NCBI RefSeq assembly: GCF_026162625.1
Contig: NZ_JAOTBD010000009.1
Span: 48,572-112,571 of the forward strand
Origin: Paracoccus beibuensis
Lineage (GTDB): Bacteria; Pseudomonadota; Alphaproteobacteria; Rhodobacterales; Rhodobacteraceae
Length of the DNA: 64,000 bases
Direction of reading: 5' to 3'
Shown here: in pieces, positions 18,855 to 30,813 of the stretch
Layout of the letters: each line of letters begins with the position of its first letter
Numbering within the stretch: the first letter of the stretch is position 1
Program-made: the position numbers and the translations under genes
The notes under the pieces: generated by a model
Database searches by the model: none
Told to the model about the DNA's origin: nothing
What the model saw: the letters and a program-made list of their open reading frames with translations, nothing else

Positions 18855-20942
18855 TCAGGCGCGTCCCCGCCGACCCTCGGCCAGCCAGCCGGCCAGGATC
18901 AGGCCCGCGATCAACGCCAGCCACGCCCATCCCGGCAGCAGCGGGCGGCGTTCAAGGCCGGTGACGGTGGCGGCGTCGCGTGGCGTGATCCCGATCCAGT
19001 TGCCGCCAAGGCCCGCGCCGCTGGTGGCACGGCCGACACGAACCTGCCGAAGATCGGGAATGCCATCGGACAGGCGCTGCACGGATCCCCCCGACGCCTC
19101 GACCAGCGGCGTCAGCAGGGGGGCGTCGGCCACCGTCTCCTCGAACTCGCGCGGGGCCGAGGGGCCAAGCGCCAGCACCCGCCGCAAATCGCCGTCCTGC
19201 AGGCGATAGAGTCCGGGTTCGGGAGCCGTCCAGTCGGCGGTGAAGCGGCCTGGCCCATCCTCTGTCAGCGGAACCTCGGTCGTGCTGCCGTCGGGATGGC
19301 TCACGACCAGCGGCCCCGCGGTTTCGGCCATGGTGCGGCGGGTGAAGCGGACCGCCAGCCCGTCCCGCACGTCGGCCAGAAGGGCCTCCTCCTCCAGCTC
19401 GGGTTCCTTCATTGACCAGTGGGCGATGCGGCGCAGCAGCTCCAGCTGCGGGCCGCCACCTTCGAAGCCGCGCCCCCACAGCCACACCTGGTCCGAGGTC
19501 AGCAGCGCCACCCGGCCCTCACCGACGCGGTCGAGGATCAGCAGGGGGCTGTCCTCGGCCCCTGTCATCGCGACCTGCGCGCCGGGGTCCGGCGTCACTT
19601 CGGCCATGCGCAGCCAGCGGCCCCAGTCGGGATCTTCGCCGGCACCTGGCAGGCCGGCGGTTACCGGGTGGCGCTGTCCGTCGTCGGTCAGGCGGGGCAG
19701 AAACGGCTCGTCGATGACGCGACCGGTGGGACGCGCGGGCAGGACCTGTCCCAGGGGCGACAGGTTCAGGCTCTCGACCGAGGCCATCTCGGGACCGGCC
19801 GAGACAAGGATCGCGCCACCCTCCTGCACATATCGCGCGATGTTGGCGTAATAGTCCGGCGGCAGGATGCCCCGCACACGATAGCGGTCGAAGATGATCA
19901 GGTCGAAATCGTCGATCCGGTCCAGGAACAGTTCCTGCGTTGGGAAGGCGATCAGTGACAGCTCGCTGACCGGAACGCCGTCGAACTTGTCGGGCGGGCG
20001 CAGGATGGTGAAGTGGATCAGGTCGACGGCAGCGTCGGACTTCAGCAGGTTGCGCCAGGTCCGTTCGCCCGCATGGGGTTCCCCAGACACCAGCAGCACC
20101 CGCAGACGGTCGCGCACGCCGTTGATGCTGATCGCAGCGGCATTGTTGCGGTCGGTCAGTTCGGTGGGCTGGGCGTCCAGCGCGATCTGCACGACGTTCT
20201 GTCCCGCATGGGTCGGCACGACCGGCAGCGTCAGGCTGGTGTTCATCGGGACCGCGATGGTCTGCTCGTCCTCTCCGTCCAGCGACAGGCGCAGGTTCAC
20301 GCTGCCGGTGCGGCTGGCGTCGGGGACGGCGCCCTGGTCCTCGACCCGCAGGCGGATCGTCACCTCCTGGTCGATGAGACCGAAGGCAGGGGCCTCCTCG
20401 ATGACCAGGCGGCGGTCCCAGTCCTGGGGCTGGCCGGTCAGCAGGACGTGCAGCGGCGCGGGCAGATCGGCGGGCAGCATCGCGGGGTCGTGCAGCCGCC
20501 CGTCGGTCAGGGCGATCACGCCGGCCAGGCGGGAGTCTGGCTCGGCCGCGGTGGCGCGCGCCAGGGCGGTCGCCAGCAGCGTCCCGTCCGGATCGTCGCC
20601 CACCGTCACTCGCCGCAGGTCGGTCGCCGGCAGCGCCGCAAGCTGCGCCGAGAGCGCCTCGACCGCCTGATCGACCTGCCCGGCCCGCTCCGGCAGGTCC
20701 TGGCTGGAGGATCGGTCGTCCAGCAGGATCACGATGTCGCTCAGACCCGCGCGGGTGCCCAGTTCAAGCGCCGGACCCGCCAGCGCCAGCGCCGCCGCAA
20801 GCCCAGCCAGACCGCGCCACGCCCATCCGCGCAGGCCCCGCCACAGCGCAAAGCCCGCCACCAGCGCCGCCAGGACTGTCAAAACGGCGATCGCCCACCA
20901 CGGCAGGGCCGGGTCGAAGCGCAATTGGGTCAAGGAGGTCAT
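18855..20942 (-). CDS. Membrane protein with VWA-like and glutamine-amidotransferase-like segments
   Basis: A 695-residue protein, last gene of the MoxR-DUF58-DUF4159 operon. Two N-terminal membrane segments lie at about residues 13-35 and 40-60. A VWA-like stretch follows with [10 protein letters not shown], which keeps a DxSxS metal-site pattern. The middle resembles a class I amidotransferase-like fold ([33 protein letters not shown]). One C-terminal membrane segment ends in a basic tail. Function is unknown; MoxR-VWA operons are generally linked to assembly or metal insertion of envelope and enzyme complexes. Its start overlaps the previous gene by ATGA. Confidence 0.8.
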   Translation of the reverse strand: MTSLTQLRFDPALPWWAIAVLTVLAALVAGFALWRGLRGWAWRGLAGLAAALALAGPALELGTRAGLSDIVILLDDRSSSQDLPERAGQVDQAVEALSAQLAALPATDLRRVTVGDDPDGTLLATALARATAAEPDSRLAGVIALTDGRLHDPAMLPADLPAPLHVLLTGQPQDWDRRLVIEEAPAFGLIDQEVTIRLRVEDQGAVPDASRTGSVNLRLSLDGEDEQTIAVPMNTSLTLPVVPTHAGQNVVQIALDAQPTELTDRNNAAAISINGVRDRLRVLLVSGEPHAGERTWRNLLKSDAAVDLIHFTILRPPDKFDGVPVSELSLIAFPTQELFLDRIDDFDLIIFDRYRVRGILPPDYYANIARYVQEGGAILVSAGPEMASVESLNLSPLGQVLPARPTGRVIDEPFLPRLTDDGQRHPVTAGLPGAGEDPDWGRWLRMAEVTPDPGAQVAMTGAEDSPLLILDRVGEGRVALLTSDQVWLWGRGFEGGGPQLELLRRIAHWSMKEPELEEEALLADVRDGLAVRFTRRTMAETAGPLVVSHPDGSTTEVPLTEDGPGRFTADWTAPEPGLYRLQDGDLRRVLALGPSAPREFEETVADAPLLTPLVEASGGSVQRLSDGIPDLRQVRVGRATSGAGLGGNWIGITPRDAATVTGLERRPLLPGWAWLALIAGLILAGWLAEGRRGRA

Positions 20943-23692
20943 GGCGCAAGGATCTCCTCGATCCGCAGGCGGTCAAGCAGTGCAGGAACGTGCACCTGGT
21001 CGGATTTGTAGTTTCCGGTCAGCACGTACATGATCAGGTTGATGCCGAAGCGATAGGCCATCTCGCGCTGCTGCTCGCCCTCCCATCCGCTGCCGATCGG
21101 GAAGACAGAATAGCCGTCGTCGTCGACAGCCCAGGCCTCGGCCCAGCTGTTGCCACCGATCACCACCGGGCTGACGCCGTCGTTCAGCTGCCGGAACGGA
21201 GCACCGGCCTCTGTCTCGGCTGTCAGCGGCGGCGCCTCGAGCCAGACGGGGTTGCCCTGCCAACGGCCCGGAAAATCCGACAGCAGGTAGAAGGTCCGTG
21301 TCAGGACGTGATCGTCAGGGACCGGCGCCAGCGGCGGGATGTCCAGCGGTGCGGCCAACCGGCGCAGCGCACCCGACATGTCGGGACCGCCCACCCCGGT
21401 CACGTCGCCGTCGCGCGTGTCGAAAAGGATCATCCCGCCCGACCGCAGGAAGTCGTTCAGCCGCAGATAGGCCTGCGGGCTTGGCGCGGGCTGCGATTCC
21501 GTCACCGGCCAATAAAGGAAGGTCAGCAGCGACAGGTCATCCTGGTCCAGGTCGATGCCGATGGGGCGCCCCGGCTCGACCGAGGTCCGCTGACGCAGGG
21601 CCAGCGACAGGCCCCAGAGACCTTGCTCGGACGCCTCGTCCACGCGGCTGTCGCCGGTGATGATGTAGGCCAGCGCGACCTCATCGGCAGCACGGGCCAG
21701 GTCGGCGTCGATCTCTTGGGCCGACACGCGCGGCGCCGGCATTAGCGCCAGCAGCAGGACCAGCGCCGCCCCGCCGCCCCGCCTGCCGCCCCGCGCCACC
21801 ATCACCGACCCCAGCGCATCCAGCGCCAGCATCAGCGCCGCCGCGGCCAGCAGCAGGCCCTTGAGGTCGCGACCGGGCGTGGCGCGGACATCCTCGACCG
21901 TGGCGCCGGGCCAGTCGGCCAGCGTGAAGGGACCGCCCGCGTTCAGCGCCTGCCGTCGCTCTCCGGCGACATAGATACCCGCCGGATGCCCGGGACCTGG
22001 ACCCCTATCCAGATCCTCGGCCGCGACGGGCACCAGGTCGGTAGGGTCCGCGGGGCGGCCGAAACCGTCCAGCACCGTCTGGGGTGTCCAGAACGGCTGG
22101 ACGCGATCCTCGGCGGCTTCCTCCGAGGGCGATAGGCGCGCGGTCGCGACCAGACGCTCCATCATCCGGACAAAAAGACCCGAGAGCGGCAGGTTGGACC
22201 ATTCCGCGTTGGCGGTGACATGGACCAGCACCACCTGCCCCTGGCCATTCCTGTCGCGGGTAATCAGAGGCGTGCCGTCCGACAGCGATGCGATGGTCCG
22301 TTCCGAGAGATCGGGCGAGGGTTGCGCCATCAGCTGCGCCCTGACCGTCACCTCGTCCGGCAGCGTCAGGCCCGCGAAGGGCCCGTCGGCAGGAAAGGGC
22401 GCCAGTCCTCGCGGATCGCCCCAGCTGAGCGCGCCGCCGATGTCGCGGCCGCCCTGACGCGGCGCGACGGGCAACAGCGGCTCCTCCATCAGCCGGTCAT
22501 AGCCGGCCATGCGTGGACCGGCGAAGCGGATCAGCAGGCCGCCCTGCTGGACCCAGTCCGCCAGTTCGGGCGTTTCCGCCAACTGGACCTGGTCGGCCAG
22601 GATGATGACATCCGGCGCCGTGTCCAGCACGTCGCCAAGCGCCCCCTCGACCAGGTCGGTCGTCGGCGCCAGCGCCTGGCGCAGGTAATGGGTCTGGGCC
22701 AGCAGGCGCTGACCTTCGGCCTGGTCGGCGGGGTCGCCCACAAGGCCCACCTTGCGCCGCCGCACCCGGTCGTCGGCCAGAACGACGGCACCGGCATGAC
22801 CCTCGGCCTGGACCTGGAACCGGGTGATGCGGTTGCGCAGCTCGGGCGGCAGGTCGATGGCGACGGGGCGAACGGTCAAGCCCTCGTGCACTGATGGATC
22901 ACCCGGCGTCAGCGTCGCCAGCGCGCGCTCGATACCCTGCGGATCGGGGCCGATGGCCTCGATCGTGGGCGCGGCATCGTCGATTGCGCGCAGCGTCAGC
23001 GACGGCGTCTCGCCCTCGGCCAAGGACAGTGTCCGCAGCGGACGCGACGGCGGAACCACCGTCACCGGGCCGCGATCCGCCAGCGCCTGCAGCCAGGCGG
23101 GGCGGTTGGCATAGTCCGTCCCGTCCGCCAGCCACAGCGTCGAAAGCCGACCCTCGGGCGCATCCGCCAGCGCGGCCTGCGCGTCCTCGGGCAGGGTCGA
23201 GGGCCACGAGACCGGCTGCGCCCCCCGCAGGCCCGCGCGAAGGCTGTCTGCGGGCTGAAAGGCCAGGACGGCATCCGCCTGCCCGTCGGCCAGAAGCAGG
23301 GCGGCGGGACGGCCATCAGCCGCGGCGTCGGCCAGGGCGCGGTCGGCGCGCGTCTGGCGGGCGGACCAGTCGGGCGCGGCGGCATAGCCCGCGTCCATCA
23401 CGACCAGCAGCGGCCCGTCGGCGGGTGCTTGCCGGACGGGCTTCCACACCGGTCCCGCGAAAGCCAGGATCAGCGCCGCGACCGCGGCAAGGCGCAGCAG
23501 CAGCAGCCACCAGGGCGTGCGTTGCGCTACCGGGTTGCAGTCCGCCAGCCCCGCCAGCAGCGCCACGCCGGGAAAGACGATGCGCCGCGGCGCTGGCGGC
23601 ATCGCGCGCAGGATCACCCACAGGACCGGAAGCGCAACCAGCGCCCCCAGCACCCAGGGCGCGGCGAACCCGAGAGGCCCCAGCAGCAGCAT
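20939..23692 (-). CDS. DUF4159 domain protein with BatA-like N-terminus
   Basis: A 917-residue inner-membrane protein. The first ~90 residues match the BatA/aerotolerance N-terminal region, with two membrane segments and PRRIVFPGVALLAGL. A long periplasmic VWA/amidotransferase-like region follows. A third membrane segment and a second signal-like stretch lie near residues 640-680. The C-terminal ~210 residues are the DUF4159 domain (ALAYIITGDSRVDEASEQGL, RSGGMILFDTRDGD, YSVFPIGSGWEGEQQREMAYRFG). The start at 23692 shares one base with the DUF58 stop (TGATG). Confidence 0.87.
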   Translation of the reverse strand: MLLLGPLGFAAPWVLGALVALPVLWVILRAMPPAPRRIVFPGVALLAGLADCNPVAQRTPWWLLLLRLAAVAALILAFAGPVWKPVRQAPADGPLLVVMDAGYAAAPDWSARQTRADRALADAAADGRPAALLLADGQADAVLAFQPADSLRAGLRGAQPVSWPSTLPEDAQAALADAPEGRLSTLWLADGTDYANRPAWLQALADRGPVTVVPPSRPLRTLSLAEGETPSLTLRAIDDAAPTIEAIGPDPQGIERALATLTPGDPSVHEGLTVRPVAIDLPPELRNRITRFQVQAEGHAGAVVLADDRVRRRKVGLVGDPADQAEGQRLLAQTHYLRQALAPTTDLVEGALGDVLDTAPDVIILADQVQLAETPELADWVQQGGLLIRFAGPRMAGYDRLMEEPLLPVAPRQGGRDIGGALSWGDPRGLAPFPADGPFAGLTLPDEVTVRAQLMAQPSPDLSERTIASLSDGTPLITRDRNGQGQVVLVHVTANAEWSNLPLSGLFVRMMERLVATARLSPSEEAAEDRVQPFWTPQTVLDGFGRPADPTDLVPVAAEDLDRGPGPGHPAGIYVAGERRQALNAGGPFTLADWPGATVEDVRATPGRDLKGLLLAAAALMLALDALGSVMVARGGRRGGGAALVLLLALMPAPRVSAQEIDADLARAADEVALAYIITGDSRVDEASEQGLWGLSLALRQRTSVEPGRPIGIDLDQDDLSLLTFLYWPVTESQPAPSPQAYLRLNDFLRSGGMILFDTRDGDVTGVGGPDMSGALRRLAAPLDIPPLAPVPDDHVLTRTFYLLSDFPGRWQGNPVWLEAPPLTAETEAGAPFRQLNDGVSPVVIGGNSWAEAWAVDDDGYSVFPIGSGWEGEQQREMAYRFGINLIMYVLTGNYKSDQVHVPALLDRLRIEEILAP

Positions 23693-24552
23693 CAGCGGGT
23701 CCCCTGCCCCAAGGCCTGCCACAGCCAGCCAAGCGCCTCGACCGGATCGGCGTCGCTCAGATGCGTGCCGAACTGCCAGCCCGCCTGCCGTGCCTGTGCC
23801 GCCACCCAGTCCTGCCGGTCGGCCAGCCGCCGAAGATAGGCGTCGCGCAGTCCGCCGGCATCCCGGCTGTCATGGCGCATCCCGCCGGCGGGGGCACGAA
23901 ACTCCACTGCGCCGTCGTAGGGGAAGGTCGCTTCGTCCGGGTCGAGGACCTGCAGCAGCACCCCCATCGTGCCGAGGCTGGCAGCCTGTGTCAGCAGCGC
24001 CTGCACCCAGGAAGGGTCGGACAGGAAGTCCGACAGCACCACCACCCGCATCTGCGGCCGCAGGGCGGCGGCCGGATTGGTGTCGCCCGGGGCCAGCAGC
24101 CCCTCGGCCAGCCGTTCGGCCTGAAGCCGCCCGGCGCGGGGCGGCTGGCCCAGCAGGGCGACCTTCTCGCCTCCGCGCAGCATCAGCATGCCCACGGCCA
24201 GCGCCAGAAGGCGGCCGCGTTCCGCCTTGGTAGGGCGGTCGGGACCGCCGGCGAAGTCCATGCCCGGGTTGCGCGACAACCAGATGGCGGCAGACTGCGC
24301 CGTCTGCGCCTCTCGGTCACGGACGAACTGCGCGTCCGACCGGGCCGAGCGGCGCCAGTCGATGCTGCGCGCCGTGTCGCCCTGTGCCGCGGGACGGTAT
24401 TGCCAGAAATCCTCGCCCGGTCCGGCGCGGCGCAAGCCATGGGCACCGGGCGCGACCATCGCGGCCAGGCGTTCGGCCGACAGGATCAGGCCCGGCAGGT
24501 GGCCGGATGCAGCCTCGGCCCGGGCGCGCAGATCGACCGGAGACAGGCTCAT
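23692..24552 (-). CDS. DUF58 domain protein
   Basis: A 286-residue cytosolic protein of the DUF58 family, the usual partner of MoxR ATPases. The family hallmark is visible as EDFWQYRPAAQGDTARSIDW followed by RRSARSD, and a VWA-like part follows (RGGEKVALLGQ, VVVLSDFL). It overlaps the moxR stop by 4 bases and leads into the DUF4159 gene. Confidence 0.9.
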   Translation of the reverse strand: MSLSPVDLRARAEAASGHLPGLILSAERLAAMVAPGAHGLRRAGPGEDFWQYRPAAQGDTARSIDWRRSARSDAQFVRDREAQTAQSAAIWLSRNPGMDFAGGPDRPTKAERGRLLALAVGMLMLRGGEKVALLGQPPRAGRLQAERLAEGLLAPGDTNPAAALRPQMRVVVLSDFLSDPSWVQALLTQAASLGTMGVLLQVLDPDEATFPYDGAVEFRAPAGGMRHDSRDAGGLRDAYLRRLADRQDWVAAQARQAGWQFGTHLSDADPVEALGWLWQALGQGTR

Positions 24553-25556
24553 GCGGCGCGGCGATCCGCGGCCCGGTCGTCCAGCAGTCGCGCGATCACG
24601 CCGTTCACCGTCTCGCCGCGCGCACGGGCCGCAAAAGACAGCGCCATGCGGTGGCGCAGGACGGGCGCCGCCATCGCGGCCACGTCGTCCAGCGTCGGCG
24701 CGAAGCGGCCGTTCAGCACCGCACGCGCCCGCGTCACCAGCATCAGCGCCTGAGCGGCGCGCGGCCCCGGCCCCCAGACCAGAGACTCGGTCACGAACTG
24801 CGGTGACTCGGGCGCGCCCGGACGGGCGGCGCGGACAAGGTCCAGGATCGTCTCGACCACGGATTCGCCCACCGGCATCCGGCGGATCAGGCGCTGCGCG
24901 GCGATCAGATCCTCGGGCGCGAAGGCGGCATGGGGGGCGCCCTCCTCGATGCCGGTCGTCGCCAGCAGGATCTGGCGTTCGGTGTCACGGTCGGGATAGT
25001 CGACGTCGATCTGCAGAAGGAAGCGGTCCAGTTGCGCCTCGGGCAAGGGATAGGTCCCCTCCTGCTCGATCGGGTTCTGGGTCGCAAGGACGTGAAACGG
25101 GCGGCCAAGCGGGCGGTGCTGGCCGCTGATCGTGACCTCTCGCTCCTGCATGGCCTGCAGCAGTGCGGACTGGGTGCGTGGGCTGGCGCGGTTGATCTCG
25201 TCCGCCATCAGCAGCTGCGTGAAGACGGGACCCTCGATGAAGCGGAAGGCGCGGCTGCCGTCGGGCAGCGCGTCCAGCACCTCGGAGCCCAGGATGTCGG
25301 CGGGCATCAGGTCGGGGGTGAACTGGATGCGGCGGCTGTCGAGACCCAGCACCGTCGACAGCGTGTCCACCAGCATCGTCTTGCCAAGGCCCGGCTGGCC
25401 GATCAGCAGCGCGTGCCCGCCTGCGAGGATCGCAGCCAGCACCTGTTCCACGACGTCGTGCTGACCGACGAACCGCCGCTCCGTGCTCTGGCGCGCTTCG
25501 GCCAGACGCGCGGACAGACCCTGCACCTCTTGCACCAGAATTTCGTCCGACGTCAT
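24549..25556 (-). CDS. MoxR family AAA+ ATPase
   Basis: A 335-residue AAA+ chaperone-like ATPase thought to act with VWA proteins in assembling complexes. It shows FVGQHDVVEQVLAAI, Walker A GQPGLGKTM, Walker B LLMADEINR and sensor region LATQNPIEQEGTYPLPEAQL. The ATG at 25556 (MTSDEILVQEV) is preferred; longer in-frame starts reach into the divergent DUF1285 gene. First gene of the operon running to 18855. Confidence 0.93.
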   Translation of the reverse strand: MTSDEILVQEVQGLSARLAEARQSTERRFVGQHDVVEQVLAAILAGGHALLIGQPGLGKTMLVDTLSTVLGLDSRRIQFTPDLMPADILGSEVLDALPDGSRAFRFIEGPVFTQLLMADEINRASPRTQSALLQAMQEREVTISGQHRPLGRPFHVLATQNPIEQEGTYPLPEAQLDRFLLQIDVDYPDRDTERQILLATTGIEEGAPHAAFAPEDLIAAQRLIRRMPVGESVVETILDLVRAARPGAPESPQFVTESLVWGPGPRAAQALMLVTRARAVLNGRFAPTLDDVAAMAAPVLRHRMALSFAARARGETVNGVIARLLDDRAADRRAA

Positions 25557-25619
25557 GACAATGCCCTTCCGCTGCTTTAAGCAGAGCATAGGCAACCGGC
25601 ACGGAGGCGACCAGATCCA

Positions 25620-26165
25620 ATGGCGGAAAACGGTGACAATAGCGTGAGCGCCGAGGGCTTGGCCGAGGCCGCCAGCAAGGCCGGCAAGGGCGGTCTGCCC
25701 CCCGTGCACTTGTGGAACCCGCCCTATTGCGGAGAGATGGACCTGGAGATCCGCGCCGACGGCACCTGGATCCATGAGGGAACGCCCATCGGCCGCCCCG
25801 CGATGGTTCGGCTGTTCTCCACCATCCTCAAGCGAGAGGACGACCGCTTCTTCCTGGTCACCCCGGTCGAGAAGGTCGGCATCCGGGTCAAGGATGCGCC
25901 CTTTCTGGCAGTCGACGCGGACATCGCCCCTGACAGGATCACCTTCACGACGAATGTCGGCGACCGGGTGACGGCGGGGCCGGACCACCCGGTGGTCATG
26001 CGCGGCGATGCCAAGGTGCCCCGCCCCTATGTCCATGTCCGCGCGGGGCTGGAGGCGCTGATCGACCGCAAGACCTTCTATCGGCTGGCCGCCGCTGCGG
26101 AAACGGCGCCGGACGGGCGCACCGGCATCCGGTCCGGCGGGCAGTTCTTCGCACTGGAGCCGTGA
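25620..26165 (+). CDS. DUF1285 domain protein
   Basis: A 181-residue protein of the DUF1285 family, function unknown. Matching patterns are PPVHLWNPPYCGEMDLEIRA, DGTWIHEGTPIGRPAMVRLF and FFLVTPVEKVGIRV. Divergent from moxR, a common arrangement in Alphaproteobacteria. It shares one base with the following gene (TGATG). Confidence 0.92.
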   Translation: MAENGDNSVSAEGLAEAASKAGKGGLPPVHLWNPPYCGEMDLEIRADGTWIHEGTPIGRPAMVRLFSTILKREDDRFFLVTPVEKVGIRVKDAPFLAVDADIAPDRITFTTNVGDRVTAGPDHPVVMRGDAKVPRPYVHVRAGLEALIDRKTFYRLAAAAETAPDGRTGIRSGGQFFALEP

Positions 26166-26938
26166 TGCCGCGGTTTGCCGCAAACCTGACGATGCTGTTC
26201 ACCGAGCTCCCGATGCTGGAGCGATTCACGGCAGCCGCCGAAGCCGGCTTCCAGGGGGCCGAGATCCTGTTCCCCTATGACATCGCCGCGCCCGAACTTT
26301 ATCGGGCAGCCCTTGCCGCGGGGCTGGAGATCGTGCTGATCAACGCGCCACCGCCGAACTGGGCCGGCGGCCCGCGGGGCTTTGCGGCCGAGCCCGGCCT
26401 TGAGGAGCGGTTCCGCCGCGATTTCGAACGGAGCCTGCGCGTGGCCCAGGCCCTGCGCGCCCGCTACATCCATGTCATGGCCGGACGTGCCGAGGGACCT
26501 GCCGCGCTCGAGACGTATATCGCGAACCTGGCCTGGGCTTGCGAGCGTGCGCCCCATGCCAGCCTGACGATCGAGCCGCTGAACCCCGCCGACATGCCCG
26601 GCTATTTCCTGCAGGACTACGACCTTGCAGTCGAAGTCATCCGGCGCATCGGCACGCCGAACCTGGGCCTGCAGTTTGACACCTATCATGCGCAGGCGCT
26701 TACAGGGGACATGCTGGCCTGTTGGCGGAAGGTCGCGCCGCTGGTCCGCCACGTCCAGGTGGGGGGCCATCCCGGCCGGCACGAACCCGACAGCGGCACC
26801 CAGGACCACATCACGTTCTTTCGCGAATTGGATGACATCGGGTACCCTGGCTGGGTTTCCGCCGAATACACGCCGCTGCGCCAGACCGCCCGCGGCCTGC
26901 AATGGCTGCACGAGGCGCAGGGCCGCTTGCCGCACTAG
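26165..26938 (+). CDS. hyi: Hydroxypyruvate isomerase-like TIM barrel protein
   Basis: A 257-residue sugar-isomerase-type TIM barrel of the Hyi family (hydroxypyruvate to tartronate semialdehyde). It starts MPRFAANLTMLFTELPMLER. The metal and catalytic residues appear in LTIEPLN (Glu), LQFDTYHAQ (Asp, His), VQVGGHPGRHEP (His) and WVSAEYTP (Glu). Members of this family can also be OtnI-like 2-oxo-tetronate isomerases, so the exact substrate is uncertain. Confidence 0.88.
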   Translation: MPRFAANLTMLFTELPMLERFTAAAEAGFQGAEILFPYDIAAPELYRAALAAGLEIVLINAPPPNWAGGPRGFAAEPGLEERFRRDFERSLRVAQALRARYIHVMAGRAEGPAALETYIANLAWACERAPHASLTIEPLNPADMPGYFLQDYDLAVEVIRRIGTPNLGLQFDTYHAQALTGDMLACWRKVAPLVRHVQVGGHPGRHEPDSGTQDHITFFRELDDIGYPGWVSAEYTPLRQTARGLQWLHEAQGRLPH

Positions 26939-27040
26939 CAGGGCGCTGAAAAAGCCCGGCGCGCGCGGACAGTTTTCTTGTGGCTTCGGGTTGGGCGCGG
27001 GTTTTCTGTTCATGGGAAGCTTTTGGCGCCGACTTCCGGC

Positions 27041-28275
27041 TCACGCGCCGAGCAGCTTCGGCAGTGTCGCCAGGTTGCAGGCCTTCGTCGTCAGGGTGAA
27101 GCGGGCCCTCACGCGCTCAATGCCGCGATAGAGGGTTTGCGCCATGCCTCCGACGGTTTACGCCCACCCTAAGGATTCCTCATTTTTCTTCCGGCGCCGC
27201 TGTGACTTGGCATAGCCACCGTGCCGGGTTGTCCGCCCGTCGATGGCGGAATATTGGTATTTCCGCGCGACATGTGGCGTGACCACCATCTGGCGTAGTT
27301 CGGCGACGAAATTGGCGCTGTCGTAGCCGCGGTCGGCTGCCAGTGTCAGGCGTCCGGTCGATCCACGCGAGTGACGGTGAAGCATGTCGAGCGCGGCCTG
27401 TCGCTCCGCATGGCACCCGCCTGCGTCAGGTCGGCCTGCACGATGAGCCCCGAGCGGTTCTCCATCAGGCTATGCCCCATGAAGCACAGCATGGCCCCGG
27501 CGCCAGGCGACTTCTTGAACAGCCGGGCATCCGGATCTGTCACCGAGGCATGCGTCGCGTTGGACCGTCGTTCGCCGCGGAGATCGACTTCGGCATTGCG
27601 GTTGCGGCGGGCGGGGCGGATCATGGCTTCGGTCTCGGGGCTGGGCTGGTGGGAAGGCGTATCGGGACCGGAGATGTTCGGCGGGTCGCCGGGGGCCGTC
27701 GTCCCGGTCCGGCTTTGCCTCGTCCTTGGGCTGGAAACTCGTCATCGACGCCATGCCTTCACCAGTGTCCCGTCGTCCAAGAAGTGATCGTCCGACAACA
27801 ACGGCGCCACCTCGCGATGCGTCAGGATGGCGGCCATGATCTTGCCGGACATGTCCGTGGTCAGCAGCCGGTCGCGGCTCCTGGTGGAGACCGTGGGCCT
27901 GCGACCCAGGGCTTCGCCCGGTCAGGGCTGAAATCTATCCACTGGACAGACTTTCGGGCGCCCTTCACCCCAGACGGCATCGTCGATCCCGAGGCCGACG
28001 AACCAGCGGAACAGCAGGTTGTGATCCATCTGCTCCATGAGCTGCCGTTCGGATCGGATCGAGCAGAGGATCTGAAACAGGCTGCCCGGATCAGCCGCTT
28101 CGATGCGATCGAAGGACGGCCTCCGCATAGAGTTGGTCGCACCCGGCATCCAGGGAACGCAGAGCATCCTTGACGACGGTCCGGATCTTGCGCGAGCCGG
28201 ATGCCGCGCCGGGATGCGATCCTCGAGATCAACGCAGCTGAACAAAAACCCTGTCACCGTGTCCGCTCCGCGCAT
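27041..28275 (-). pseudogene. IS5-family transposase, decayed (several frameshifts and a stop)
   Basis: Minus-strand pieces in different frames reassemble an IS5-type transposase. The N-terminal piece (from the ATG at 28275) includes CSIRSERQLMEQMDHNLLFR. A middle piece has GKIMAAILTHREVAPLLSDD and RNAEVDLRGERRSNATH. A C-terminal piece has RLTLAADRGYDSANFVAEL and SAIDGRTTRHGGYAKSQRRR. An in-frame TAA follows ESLGWA at about 27160, after which homology resumes (GGMAQTLYRGIERVRARFTL) and ends at 27041. The element cannot make a full transposase. The base run gggcgctgaaaaag near 26941 may be a remnant of one terminal repeat; I cannot find the other end. Confidence 0.88.
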
Positions 28276-28436
28276 TGCCGTATCCGTCGCCTTGGTGGCA
28301 ACGGTGAAGCATGTTCCGCTGCAGGCGTCGAGGGCAGAGTTGTCCAGCGGCCTGCGAGGTGCCGCGGTGTTGGGCGGAACCAGCTTTCGCCGCGATCATA
28401 CGCCGGAAACAGCCGAAGCTTTTCCTGTTCCTGGCG

Positions 28437-28462
28437 GGAACCGCCCCCGCCTCCGCACCGTT
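28437..28462 (+). promoter_or_regulatory. Candidate EcfG-type promoter (GGAAC-N17-CGTT)
   Basis: GGAAC at 28437 and CGTT at 28459 are separated by 17 bases. This matches the consensus of the alphaproteobacterial general stress sigma factor EcfG. It lies about 75 bases upstream of the microprotein gene at 28535. The match is short and could be chance, and many Rhodobacterales are thought to lack the EcfG system. Confidence 0.3.
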
Positions 28463-28534
28463 GCGGTGATGACATGCCGCGGATCGCCAGCCGGAAGGGC
28501 TTGGTGCAGGCATCGGAACCTAAAGGGGAATATC

Positions 28535-28609
28535 ATGAACTCGATCATCTATATCGTCGGCCTGGTTGTCGTCGTGCTGTTCATCCTGTCCTTCCTGGGC
28601 CTGCGCTGA
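28535..28609 (+). CDS. 24-residue membrane microprotein
   Basis: Open frame of 24 codons beginning MNSIIYIVGL and ending LSFLGLR. Nearly the whole protein is one hydrophobic helix with a positively charged last residue. A purine-rich AAAGGGGA sits 6 to 13 bases before the ATG. It stands alone between the IS5 remnant and typA. The uninterrupted helix and good start signal support a real gene; I recall similar short ORFs in related genomes but cannot verify this here. Function unknown. Confidence 0.65.
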   Translation: MNSIIYIVGLVVVVLFILSFLGLR

Positions 28610-28756
28610 CGCCCCCGCGCGCCCGACCGGCGCGCGACTGGCTTGCGGCCACCGGATACGGGCCTTTGCCATTCTGGCAGGGGCCCGTGCCAATTGCGGG
28701 CTGGCTTTCGGGACGCTGATCCGCTAGGGCAGCCGCGAACCCGAAAGAAGGCCGCC

Positions 28757-30577
<1,821 letters not shown>

Positions 30578-30600
30578 TGCCGACCGATGATGCAACCGAA

Positions 30601-30631
30601 ACGCCGCAGGTGCCAGCCTGCGGCGTTTTTT
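30601..30631 (+). terminator. Rho-independent terminator of typA
   Basis: ACGCCGCAGG and CCTGCGGCGT form a 10-base-pair stem around a TGCCAG loop, followed by a run of six T residues. Confidence 0.92.
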
Positions 30632-30813
30632 CATGCGACATCGGAATTATGGCTCACGATCGCGTCATCTCGTGCTAAGATGATCTCGCCGATCGCGCCA
30701 AGCCATGTTTTCAGCCACGCGGGTCGCATTGCACCCACACCCTGTTCATGACCCGCAAGGTCAATGTTTCATTGTTTCAGCACCGCCATTTCCGCGTCTG
30801 ATGGGAATACGAA

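Noticed and set aside
22894..24753. A 619-codon plus-strand open frame opposite the DUF4159, DUF58 and moxR genes
   Set aside because: It is rich in Arg, Pro and Ala without any family pattern and lies antisense to well-supported genes; it is a GC-driven shadow frame.
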